Part shown: piece by piece, positions 1 to 7,498 of the stretch | Numbering within the stretch: position 1 is the first letter of the stretch | Layout of the letters: each line of letters begins with the position of its first letter | DNA from: SZUA-35 sp964351995 | Lineage (GTDB): Bacteria; Actinomycetota; Acidimicrobiia; Acidimicrobiales; SZUA-35 | Direction: 5' to 3' | DNA length: 64,000 bases | NCBI GenBank assembly: GCA_964351995.1 | Contig: CAYGQE010000007.1 | Location: 82,539 to 146,538 of the forward strand | The notes under the pieces: generated by a model | The model's database searches: none | The model's input: only the letters and a program-made list of their open reading frames with translations | What the model was told of the DNA's origin: nothing | Position numbers and translations under genes: made by a program

Positions 1-2
1 TC

Positions 3-167
3 GGGGCAGCCGCACCGATTCGGAACGATCGGGGACGGATCGTGGCTGCGATCTGTACCAGCGCCCCAAAGGATCGTCGGGTCAACGACCTCGAGATGCT
101 TGCCGAAGTCGTGGTGCGTTCGGCCAACGACGTGTCGCTCGCCCTCGGTTGGCAACCAGTCGAGTAG
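3..167 (+). CDS. IclR-family transcriptional regulator, 3' end only
   Basis: An open frame enters from the left edge and stops at TAG 165-167, giving about 54 C-terminal residues. The segment reads AAPIRNDRGRIVAAICTS and later VNDLEMLAEVVVRSANDVSLALGW. This resembles the end of the IclR effector-binding domain: a beta strand of the type APIR-x(4)-G-x-(VI)-AA, then a final helix ending in a L-G-(WY) motif. The DNA-binding domain lies outside the window, so the regulated genes cannot be named. The gene is convergent with the MarR gene. The call rests on pattern recall of the family only. Confidence 0.55.
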   Translation, partial: GAAAPIRNDRGRIVAAICTSAPKDRRVNDLEMLAEVVVRSANDVSLALGWQPVE

Positions 168-192
168 CTGTTCGGGGTCGTCCACGACATTG

Positions 193-633
193 TCAAGCGC
201 CCGTTTCGTCGCCGCTCAGCCGTTGGATCGCATCGTTGAGAGTCGCCAGGCTGCGCTGATCGAGCGGGGCACCGAAGAGTCGCTGGATGTCACGCGTGTG
301 CGTTGTGGCCATGCGTTGTCTGAGCCGTTTGCCTCTGGTGGTGAGTTGGACGAGGACGACCCGGCGGTCGGTTTCGTCTTGGTGGCGTTGGACGAGATCA
401 GCGTCAACGAGCTTGGTGACGAGGCGGTGGCACGAGCTGTTGGCGAACAACAGTCGATTGGCGAGATCGCCCATGCGCATCGGACCGTCGTGGCTGTGGA
501 TCTGGTGGAGGATGTCGTAGTCGTCGAGTGTGTGGTCGTGGGTCGATCGTAGGTTTTGATTCATGGCCTCGGTGGTGGCTCGGTGGAACCGGACGAGGCG
601 TTCCCACACGTCAACGGGATCGGTGGCAGTCAT
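193..633 (-). CDS. MarR-family transcriptional regulator
   Basis: This 146-residue protein has the usual MarR length and layout. An N-terminal dimerisation helix is followed by a winged helix-turn-helix at about residues 50-108, with a recognition helix near 65-78, the wing DETDRR at 86-91, and a TTRGKRLRQRM segment typical of the family. MarR proteins are dimeric, usually ligand-responsive repressors of their own gene and of a divergent operon. The start at 633 lies 63 bp from the start of the divergent pirin pair. The gap holds a perfect inverted repeat (650-667) that could be its operator. The likely regulon is therefore itself plus the two pirins; this is inference from position. The ligand is unknown. 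Confidence 0.85.
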   Translation of the reverse strand: MTATDPVDVWERLVRFHRATTEAMNQNLRSTHDHTLDDYDILHQIHSHDGPMRMGDLANRLLFANSSCHRLVTKLVDADLVQRHQDETDRRVVLVQLTTRGKRLRQRMATTHTRDIQRLFGAPLDQRSLATLNDAIQRLSGDETGA

Positions 634-649
634 GAGCGGACACTACAAC

Positions 650-667
650 TATTTCTGAACGGAAATA
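650..667. promoter_or_regulatory. Candidate MarR operator (perfect palindrome)
   Basis: TATTTC-TGAACG-GAAATA is a perfect inverted repeat with 6-bp arms. It sits 17 bp upstream of the MarR start and 29 bp upstream of the pirin start, in an unusually AT-rich patch. MarR proteins typically bind palindromes of about 16-20 bp in such divergent gaps. Binding is inferred. Confidence 0.5.
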
Positions 668-696
668 AATACCCCACCGGCCAGGTTGGATGGAGC

Positions 697-1419
697 ATGA
701 CATCATCAACGCTCGACATTCGTCGCTCCGATGAGCGATTCCACACCCAAGCTGGCTGGCTCGACTCCAAGCACTCCTTCAGTTTCAGCCGCCACTACGA
801 CCCCGACAATGTCAATCACGGTCAACTTCTTGTGCTGAACGATGACCGGGTGGCCGGTGGGACTGGCTTTGAAACCCATCCGCATCGCGACATGGAGATC
901 GTGACGTGGGTGCTCGACGGTGAGCTGGAGCACAAGGATTCAGAGGGAAACCGAGGCTTGATCTATCCCGGACTCGCACAACGGATGAGCGCCGGTCGCG
1001 GGATCTGGCACTCGGAGAAGAATTGGAGCTCGTCTGACGAGGTGCACTTCATCCAGATGTGGGTCGTTCCCGACACCGAGTCGACCGACCCGGGCTATCA
1101 GCAACTCGACATCAACGATCAGCTGGCCGCCGGCGGCTTGGTTCCGGTTGCCTCTGGCCAGGGCCACGACGCCGCCATCTCGATCCAGCAGAAGGATGCC
1201 GTGTTGTGGGCGGCCCGCATGAAGGCGGGCGAGGGGATTGTCGTTCCCGACGCTGCCTTTGGCCATGTCTTCGTCGCCAGGGGAACAGCTGAACTCGAGG
1301 CGAACGGCAGCCTCGATACTGGTGATGCCGTTCGCTTCGTCGAGAGCGGCGAGCAGCGTTTGGTCGCCGGAGCTGAAGGTGCCGAGGTGTTGATCTGGAC
1401 CACGGGCGCAATGCCATGA
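697..1419 (+). CDS. Pirin family protein (first of a pair)
   Basis: This 240-residue bicupin belongs to the pirin family. The metal-site residues are visible as H61 and H63 in HPHRDME, and H105 and E107 in WHSE, matching the His-His-His-Glu set of pirins. Bacterial pirins act as quercetin 2,3-dioxygenases or as redox-linked regulatory proteins, and the substrate here cannot be told. The ATG at 697 is chosen over an in-frame extension to 556 because the extension would run through the operator and into the MarR gene. The stop overlaps the next pirin's start (ATGA), so the two are probably translationally coupled and transcribed divergently from MarR. Confidence 0.85.
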   Translation: MTSSTLDIRRSDERFHTQAGWLDSKHSFSFSRHYDPDNVNHGQLLVLNDDRVAGGTGFETHPHRDMEIVTWVLDGELEHKDSEGNRGLIYPGLAQRMSAGRGIWHSEKNWSSSDEVHFIQMWVVPDTESTDPGYQQLDINDQLAAGGLVPVASGQGHDAAISIQQKDAVLWAARMKAGEGIVVPDAAFGHVFVARGTAELEANGSLDTGDAVRFVESGEQRLVAGAEGAEVLIWTTGAMP

Positions 1420-2318
1420 ACTCTGAACCACATCATGATCGTGACGTCGATCCAACGACCTCCGCTGTTGAGCTACGCATTGATCCCCGCCAACGGCCGG
1501 TGGGTGCTGGGCATGTGCGTCGTCTTCTTCCACACCGGACCCGCCGTATGGTCGGGCCGTTCATCTTCGCTGACATCATCGGTCCGGACGCTCTCGAGCC
1601 GGGAGCAGGCATCAACGTCAACGCCCATCCACACATCGGTCTGTCGACGGTGACCTACCTGTTCGACGGACGCATGGTGCACCGTGATTCGACCGGAGCA
1701 GTGCAGACGATCGAGCCAGGCGCCGTGAACTGGATGACTGCTGGTTCGGGCATCACCCACACCGAACGATCGCACCCTGACGACGTCGGAACCAGCCGCT
1801 CCATGCACGGTCTCCAGACGTGGGTGGCGCTCCCGTCTGAGGCAGAGGAGACGGAGCCGTCGTTCCAGCAGGTTGCCGCCGCGGACATCCCAGCCGACAG
1901 TCTTGGAGCCTCGACGGTGCGAGTGGCCGCTGGGTCCGGGTGGGACCTCGGCTCGCCGGTGACCGGCTCATCCCCGCTTGTGTTGGCCGAGATCACCCTC
2001 GATCGAGACGCCCCGTTCCCAATCGCGACCGATCATCCCGAGCTCGCCGTCATCGCTTTGCGCGGCGATGTTCGAGTCAATGACGAAACCGTCGCAGCTG
2101 GGCAACTTGCGGTGCTGCGAACTGATGTCGCCACCGAGCTCACCGGGTCGGGAACCGCCATCGTGCTGGGTGGGGAACCGGTTGGGAAGCGCCACGTCTG
2201 GTGGAACTTCGTGCACAGCGACCTCGATCGCATCGAACAGGCGAAGGCCGATTGGAGTGAGCAACGGTTCCCCCACGTCCCCGACGATCACGATCCCTTC
2301 GTGCCGCTGCCCGCCTGA
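1416..2318 (+). CDS. Pirin family protein (second of a pair)
   Basis: This 300-residue protein is a second pirin. The metal ligands H71 and H73 lie in the HPHIGLSTVTY strand, with H115 and E117 in ITHTERS. It is longer than its neighbour, with an N-terminal extension of about 20 residues and a distinct C-terminal cupin half that ends in a VGKRHVWWNFVHS motif common in pirins. It starts inside the stop of the first pirin (ATGA), so the pair forms a two-gene operon. The two proteins are too divergent to be a recent duplication. It is convergent with aroC, 29 bp away. Confidence 0.85.
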   Translation: MNSEPHHDRDVDPTTSAVELRIDPRQRPVGAGHVRRLLPHRTRRMVGPFIFADIIGPDALEPGAGINVNAHPHIGLSTVTYLFDGRMVHRDSTGAVQTIEPGAVNWMTAGSGITHTERSHPDDVGTSRSMHGLQTWVALPSEAEETEPSFQQVAAADIPADSLGASTVRVAAGSGWDLGSPVTGSSPLVLAEITLDRDAPFPIATDHPELAVIALRGDVRVNDETVAAGQLAVLRTDVATELTGSGTAIVLGGEPVGKRHVWWNFVHSDLDRIEQAKADWSEQRFPHVPDDHDPFVPLPA

Positions 2319-2347
2319 CGGTTCGCTCGCTGAGGGCGGGTGTGGTT

Positions 2348-3427
2348 TCAGCTGATCGACTTCTGACGGAGCCAGTGGTCGGCCAGCACCAGTAGCGCCA
2401 TGGCTTCGACCATCGGGACGGCACGGGGAAGCACACAGGGGTCGTGACGGCCCTTGGCGGCAAGGGTGACCGCCTCGCCATCGGTCGTGGTGGTCTTCTG
2501 CTCTGACGAGATGGTGGCCGTCGGCTTGAATGCGACGCGGCCAGTGATGTCGGCCCCGCTCGAGATGCCGCCCTGGATGCCGCCGGAACGGTTGCTGGTC
2601 TGGATCGGTGCGCCGTCGGGGCCGGGTTCGAAGGCGTCGTTGTGGGCCAGGCCCGTCATGCGGGTGCCGGCGAAACCGCTGCCGATCTCGAACCCCTTGG
2701 TGGCGGGAAGCGACATCATCGCCTTGGCCAACTCGGCATCGAGCTTGTCGAAGACCGGCTCGCCCAGGCCAGCGGGAACGTTGCGAGCCACGAAGGTGAC
2801 CACGCCGCCGAGGGAATCGCCATCTCGTCGCGCCTGCTCGATGGCTTCGGTCATGGCCGCGGCGGCGCTTGGGTCGGGGCAACGGGTGGGGTCGGCCTCG
2901 ACCTGGTCGAGCGTGACCGCTGCCTCGTCGATGCTGGCGTCGATGTCGTGGACCTGGCTGACCCAGGCGAGCACTTCGATGCCGAGGGCGTCGCGCAGCA
3001 TCTGGCGAGCGATCGCGGCGGCGGCGACACGACCGATGGTCTCACGTGCAGAGGCTCGTCCACCACCGCGGTGATCGCGCACGCCGTACTTCGCTTCGTA
3101 GGTCCAATCGGCGTGCGAGGGGCGGTAGAGGTCCTTCAAGTGGTCGTACGCACCAGAGTTCTGATCGGCGTTGCGAACCATCATCGCGAGCGAGGTGCCA
3201 GTGGTGACGCCTTCGAACACGCCAGACAGGAACTCGACCTCGTCGCCCTCTTTGCGTTGGGTCACGAGGCGGCTTTGCCCTGGGCGTCGGCGGTCCAGGT
3301 CGTACTGCACGGCCTCGGGAACGACGGGGACACCGGGAGGGCAACCATCGACGATCACGCCGACCGCAGGGCCGTGTGACTCGCCGAAAGTAGTGATCCG
3401 AAAGCGTTCGCCGAAGGTGCTGGACAC
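2348..3427 (-). CDS. aroC: Chorismate synthase
   Basis: This 359-residue enzyme catalyses the last shikimate step, 5-enolpyruvylshikimate 3-phosphate to chorismate, using reduced FMN. The family signature GESHGPAVG sits at residues 15-23. The RASARETIGRVAA segment near residue 125 and the glycine-rich NRSGGIQGGISSG near 280 also fit. Length is normal for the family. No other shikimate gene is adjacent, so the gene stands alone in this window. It is divergent from the ferredoxin gene, and the 76-bp gap must hold both promoters. Confidence 0.97.
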   Translation of the reverse strand: MSSTFGERFRITTFGESHGPAVGVIVDGCPPGVPVVPEAVQYDLDRRRPGQSRLVTQRKEGDEVEFLSGVFEGVTTGTSLAMMVRNADQNSGAYDHLKDLYRPSHADWTYEAKYGVRDHRGGGRASARETIGRVAAAAIARQMLRDALGIEVLAWVSQVHDIDASIDEAAVTLDQVEADPTRCPDPSAAAAMTEAIEQARRDGDSLGGVVTFVARNVPAGLGEPVFDKLDAELAKAMMSLPATKGFEIGSGFAGTRMTGLAHNDAFEPGPDGAPIQTSNRSGGIQGGISSGADITGRVAFKPTATISSEQKTTTTDGEAVTLAAKGRHDPCVLPRAVPMVEAMALLVLADHWLRQKSIS

Positions 3428-3503
3428 GCCGGCAAGACTAACTCGTCGGTCGCCCTGCCCGACTGGCGTTGCGAGGTAGGCCCCCGGCTACCCTCTACTG
3501 GCT

Positions 3504-3803
3504 ATGAGCGAAGGGGACGTACAGCGGCTACGGGTGTGGATCGATCAGGATCTGTGCACCGGTGATGGCATCTGCACCGACCACGCGCCTGACGTGTTCA
3601 CCATCCTCGAAGACGGCATTGCCTACTGCACCGAAGGCCTCGGGGTCGACCGCAAGGTCTTCAACGACCCGGGTGGCTCAGCCGAAATGGCACTGGTGCC
3701 ATTCCACGATGAGGCGGCCGTGATTGCTTCAGCCACCGAGTGCCCTGGCGAGTGTATTTTCCTCGAGTTCGAGCAGGCGCCAGAACTCACCAGCGGTCAC
3801 TGA
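3504..3803 (+). CDS. Small ferredoxin, probably [3Fe-4S] type
   Basis: This 99-residue acidic protein has a cluster motif C18-TGDGI-C24 and a later C80-P, with C84 just beyond. Asp21 occupies the position of the missing second cysteine. That pattern is typical of actinobacterial single-cluster ferredoxins that reduce cytochromes P450 and other oxygenases. C42 lies between the motifs and is not part of the usual set. No P450 or reductase is present in the window, so its redox partner is unknown. It lies 73 bp upstream of trpB2 in the same direction, and a shared transcript is possible but nothing shows it. Confidence 0.8.
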   Translation: MSEGDVQRLRVWIDQDLCTGDGICTDHAPDVFTILEDGIAYCTEGLGVDRKVFNDPGGSAEMALVPFHDEAAVIASATECPGECIFLEFEQAPELTSGH

Positions 3804-3876
3804 CCGGCGCGCCTCTCCTGGTCGGCTGCTGAGCCACTACTCTCACGGAACCATTCATCACACCTGGAGTTCCCCA

Positions 3877-5238
3877 ATGGCTGAGCCGACGAAGATCCTG
3901 CTCGACGAATCCGAGATGCCCACCAGCTGGTACAACATTGTTCCCGATCTGCCGACGCCGCCGCCGCCAGCGCTTCACCCGGGTACGCACGAGCCCGCCG
4001 GTCCCGATGACTTCGCGCCGCTGTTCCCGATGGCGTTGATCATGCAAGAGGTCAGCCAAGACCGCTACATCGAAATTCCTGAGGAAGTTCAGGAGATCTA
4101 CCGTCTGTGGAGGCCCTCACCCCTCTACCGGGCGCATCGTCTCGAGAAGGCACTCGGCACGCCGGCCAAGATCTACTACAAGTACGAAGGCGTCTCGCCA
4201 GCGGGCTCGCACAAGCCGAACACCGCCGTTCCCCAGGTCTACTACAACAAGGCCGAGGGTGTCCGGAAGCTCACCACCGAGACCGGAGCTGGCCAGTGGG
4301 GCACGGCTCTCGCCTTTGCTTGCTCGCTGTTCGACATGGAGTGCGAGGTGTGGCAGGTCGGCGCGAGCTACCGGCAGAAGCCTTACCGGAAAGCCATGAT
4401 GGAGATTTTTGGTGGCACCGTTCACTCCAGCCCATCCGAGCTCACCGAAGCGGGCAAGGCCATCCTCGCCATGGACCCGGACTCGCCAGGGTCACTCGGC
4501 ATCGCCATCTCCGAGGCAGTCGAGATGGCTGCTCCGTACGACGATGTTCGTTACGCCCTGGGTTCGGTTCTCAATCACGTGCTCATGCACCAGACCATCA
4601 TTGGCGAAGAGGCCATCAAGCAACTGGCCAAGGTTGGTGACACACCTGACGTCATCATCGGTTGTACCGGTGGCGGGTCGAACTTTGCCGGCCTGGCGTT
4701 CCCCTTCATGCGAGAGAAGATGGCGGGCAAGATCAACCCGACCATTCGTGCGGTCGAGCCAGCTGCGTGCCCGTCGCTGACAAAGGGCGTGTACGCCTAC
4801 GACTTCGGCGACACCGCGGGGATGACGCCGTTGATGAAGATGCACACCCTCGGCCACGACTTCATCCCCGACGACATTCACGCTGGCGGCCTCCGCTACC
4901 ACGGCATGTCGCCGCTGATCAGCCACATCTACGAACTGGGCATGATGGAAGCGATCTCGATCGGTCAGACCGAGTGTTTCGAAGCAGGTGTGCAGTTCGC
5001 CAGGACTGAGGGCATCGTCCCGGCCCCCGAGCCAACTCATGCACTCGCCGCCACCATTCGTGAAGCACTCGAGTGCAAGGAATCCGGAGAAGAAAAGGTG
5101 TTGCTGACCGCGCTGTGCGGCCACGGCCACTTCGACATGGTCGCCTACGATCGCTACTTCTCCGGAGACATGGTCGACTTCGACTATCCCGAGGAGAAGG
5201 TCAACGACGCTCTCACTCGGCTTCCTCAAGTCGGTTGA
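3877..5238 (+). CDS. trpB2: Tryptophan synthase beta chain, TrpB2 type
   Basis: This 453-residue PLP enzyme resembles the long TrpB2 form rather than the roughly 400-residue TrpB1. The PLP lysine is K113 in GSHKPNTA. ETGAGQWG follows about 30 residues later, and the phosphate-binding CTGGGSNFAG lies near 265. Features typical of TrpB2 are the long N-terminal arm (LDESEMPTSWYNIVPDLP) and the LWRPSPLYRA segment. TrpB2 makes tryptophan from indole and serine and may act without TrpA; no trpA is nearby. ATG 3877 follows a CTGGAG ribosome site. Upstream in-frame codons overlap the ferredoxin gene and are rejected. The in vivo role of TrpB2 is debated, so salvage of indole is inference. Confidence 0.9.
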   Translation: MAEPTKILLDESEMPTSWYNIVPDLPTPPPPALHPGTHEPAGPDDFAPLFPMALIMQEVSQDRYIEIPEEVQEIYRLWRPSPLYRAHRLEKALGTPAKIYYKYEGVSPAGSHKPNTAVPQVYYNKAEGVRKLTTETGAGQWGTALAFACSLFDMECEVWQVGASYRQKPYRKAMMEIFGGTVHSSPSELTEAGKAILAMDPDSPGSLGIAISEAVEMAAPYDDVRYALGSVLNHVLMHQTIIGEEAIKQLAKVGDTPDVIIGCTGGGSNFAGLAFPFMREKMAGKINPTIRAVEPAACPSLTKGVYAYDFGDTAGMTPLMKMHTLGHDFIPDDIHAGGLRYHGMSPLISHIYELGMMEAISIGQTECFEAGVQFARTEGIVPAPEPTHALAATIREALECKESGEEKVLLTALCGHGHFDMVAYDRYFSGDMVDFDYPEEKVNDALTRLPQVG

Positions 5239-5289
5239 TCGAACGCTGTTGTTCAACCTCGTGCGTCAACTGACCGACCACCTTCCTTC

Positions 5290-6507
5290 ATGAACGACCT
5301 CATCGACGAGGAGTTCGTGACACCAGGCGACGAGGTTGCTGAAACCGCCGCCCCGGCAGGTGGGGCTGGCGGCGGCGCGCTCAAAGAGAGAGGCGAACGA
5401 GCGGGCTGGGTCTATCTGCTTGCCGTCGGCCTGGTCGGCCTGTTGGTGCTGGGTATCGGCTTGGGGTCACGCGAGACTCGTGAGCCGTTGGTGATCGGTG
5501 GCGACGCCGAGTCCGAGCAAGCGGTAGCCGGACGTTCGGCGGTGCTCGAGGTGGCGGTCGAAAACGCAACGGTGTCGTTGGCCGGTGAGTTGCCTGACGA
5601 AGGCGCGGTAGCTCAGGCCATCGATCTGGCCACCGCCCGGTTCGGTGAAGGCACCGTGACCAGCTCGCTGGTGTCGAACTCTTCGGTCACGCTCGTCGGG
5701 GGAGTGGTGAATGTGTCGGGCACCGCGGAAGAAGGCGACGAGTCACCGAACGGTCTGCAGTCCGACTTGGCGGCGGCCTTCGGCCTGGAGGCGGGCGGCT
5801 TCGAGATCACTCGCACCGAAGCTGCGTTCACGCCTGTTCGCGCCGATGCCTTGGTGGCGGCTGGTGTGATCGAGCTGTCTGGTGGATTCCCCGATCAGGC
5901 TGCAGTCGACCAATTCATCCTTGCTGCCGAGACCGTCTACGGCGTCGAGAACGTCCGAGGCGCCAATGTCGTTGTCGATCGTGGCACCACCCTCAATGGT
6001 GCAACGTTCGGTATCTCTGGCTTGGTCGACGCCGGCGACACCCGAGCGACCGAGTTCCAGAACACCGTGTTGGCGTTCTTCAGCGCAACCAACGCCGACA
6101 CGACTGGCCTCGAGATCGACACGAGCCCAGAAGCGCTTGCTCGGCTCGAGGAACGTCTGCGGTCCGAGGTGGCGCAACAGCCGATTCTCTTTGCTTCTGG
6201 TCAAGCCACGATCGATGCCGAGAGTGCGCCGATCCTCGAGCGTTTGGCGTTGGCGATCAATGCAACGCCAGGCATCGATGTCGAGGTTGTGGGTCACACT
6301 GATGGTGAAGGAGCGGTCGAGATCAACCAAGACATTTCCGAGCGGCGAGCGCAAGCGGTTGTCGATCGCTTGGTTGCGCTTGGTGTCGACATTGAGCGTT
6401 TGCGGGCGAGAGGTGCCGGTGAGTCTGAACCCATTGGTGACAACGACACCGAAGAAGGTCGAGCGCAGAACCGCCGCATCGCCTTCGAATTCGACGGCGC
6501 CTCGTGA
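5290..6507 (+). CDS. Membrane-anchored OmpA-like protein with BON-like repeats
   Basis: This 405-residue protein has an Asp/Glu- and Gly-rich cytoplasmic N-terminus, one membrane segment at about 40-59, a middle region of repeated alpha/beta units resembling BON domains (about 80-280), and a C-terminal OmpA-like domain (about 295-402). The OmpA domain carries VEVVGHTDGEG and the NRRIAFEF end. OmpA domains bind peptidoglycan. The order membrane segment, BON-like repeats, OmpA domain recalls mycobacterial ArfA (OmpATb). That similarity is architectural and is judged by eye. The probable location is the outer face of the membrane, with the C-terminus on the wall. There is no operon partner. Confidence 0.75.
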   Translation: MNDLIDEEFVTPGDEVAETAAPAGGAGGGALKERGERAGWVYLLAVGLVGLLVLGIGLGSRETREPLVIGGDAESEQAVAGRSAVLEVAVENATVSLAGELPDEGAVAQAIDLATARFGEGTVTSSLVSNSSVTLVGGVVNVSGTAEEGDESPNGLQSDLAAAFGLEAGGFEITRTEAAFTPVRADALVAAGVIELSGGFPDQAAVDQFILAAETVYGVENVRGANVVVDRGTTLNGATFGISGLVDAGDTRATEFQNTVLAFFSATNADTTGLEIDTSPEALARLEERLRSEVAQQPILFASGQATIDAESAPILERLALAINATPGIDVEVVGHTDGEGAVEINQDISERRAQAVVDRLVALGVDIERLRARGAGESEPIGDNDTEEGRAQNRRIAFEFDGAS

Positions 6508-6516
6508 ACGCATTGG

Positions 6517-6566
6517 CCTGCCAACCCCGGGTTTGAGACCCTCAGTTTTGGCGGTCTGAGCCCCCG
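6517..6566 (+). repeat. Inverted-pair repeat, copy A (3' of the FAH gene)
   Basis: This stretch of about 50 bp shares blocks AACCCCGGGTT, CCCTCAG, CGGTCT and AGCCCCC, in order, with the reverse complement of 7435-7485. It overlaps the last codons of the FAH gene, so the final residues of that protein are encoded by the repeat. Confidence 0.6.
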
Positions 6567-7417
6567 GTTGAGGCAGGTTCATCAACGAAGCGGTGCTCGA
6601 TGGTCCCGACGCTCTCGACCTCGATCTTCACGACGTCTCCGTCTTTCAAGAACTTGGGCGGGTCGAAGTAGGCGGCTACACCGCTGCTGGTGCCGGTAGC
6701 GATGATGTCGCCGGGTTCGAGCGTGCAGACCGTCGAGATGGTCTCGATCTGGTTCCAGCAGTCGAAGACCATCTGATCGGTGGTCGTACTCTGACGAAGC
6801 TCACCGTTGACCCAGGTCTTCATGGCCAGTCCGTGCGGCTCGGGCAACTCGTCAGCAGTGACCAACCACGGGCCGATCGGACCGTGCCCGTCCCAGCTCT
6901 TGCCGAGGGTCATGGTCGGCGCCTTTTTCTGCCAGTCGCGGACCGACACGTCGTTCACCACGAGATAGCCAGCCACGACCGTAGGCGCTTCCTCACGTGA
7001 GACCGAGCGACAGCGCCGCCCGATCACCATGCCGAGCTCACCTTCGTAGTCGACGTGGTCAGGGGCGGCGGCTGGGATTGGAACATCGGCGAACGGATCG
7101 TTGATGCACGATGTTTGCTTGTTGAAGATGACGGGGAACTCGGGCACCGGCCGGTTGCCCTCAGCGATGTGGTCCATGTAGTTGAGGCCCACGGCCAAGA
7201 ACTTGGGCGGCCGAGCCACCGGGGCGAGCAACGTCACGTTGCCCAACGGCCAGCGATCGGCTCCATCGGCAGCGTCGGTCCGTTCCGTCGGGTCGAGCAT
7301 CGCGGCAGCGACCACATCGTCACCGAGCCCCAGCCAACCGAGACTCACCACCTCGTCGCCCTCGACTGAACCCAACTGGGGCTCGCTCCCGTTCACCTTG
7401 AATCGTGCGATTTTCAT
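6542..7417 (-). CDS. Fumarylacetoacetate hydrolase (FAH) family protein
   Basis: This 291-residue enzyme belongs to the FAH superfamily, which cleaves or hydrates acyl-pyruvate type substrates. Metal ligands are visible in DYEGELG (E125 and E127) and in SVRDWQ near 160. LGKSWDGHGPIGPWLVT and GDIIATGTSSGV are family motifs. Members include 2-hydroxyhepta-2,4-diene-1,7-dioate isomerase, acylpyruvase and ureidoglycolate lyase; the sequence alone does not choose between them. The C-terminal tail (about the last 12 residues) comes from repeat copy A. The start at 7417 lies 18 bp below repeat copy B. The GH2 gene ends 81 bp upstream on the same strand. Confidence 0.88.
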   Translation of the reverse strand: MKIARFKVNGSEPQLGSVEGDEVVSLGWLGLGDDVVAAAMLDPTERTDAADGADRWPLGNVTLLAPVARPPKFLAVGLNYMDHIAEGNRPVPEFPVIFNKQTSCINDPFADVPIPAAAPDHVDYEGELGMVIGRRCRSVSREEAPTVVAGYLVVNDVSVRDWQKKAPTMTLGKSWDGHGPIGPWLVTADELPEPHGLAMKTWVNGELRQSTTTDQMVFDCWNQIETISTVCTLEPGDIIATGTSSGVAAYFDPPKFLKDGDVVKIEVESVGTIEHRFVDEPASTGGSDRQN

Positions 7418-7434
7418 CTGGCTCTTTCCGAAAT

Positions 7435-7485
7435 GGGGGCTGAGACCGTCAAGGCTGAGGGTCAGGAACCCGGGGTTTGCGCAGG
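7435..7485 (-). repeat. Inverted-pair repeat, copy B (5' leader of the FAH gene)
   Basis: Read on the minus strand this matches copy A (6517-6566) block by block, with a few short indels. It lies between the GH2 stop and the FAH start. The two copies point in opposite directions and enclose the FAH gene. Confidence 0.6.
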
Positions 7486-7498
7486 TGTGTTGAGGCGC

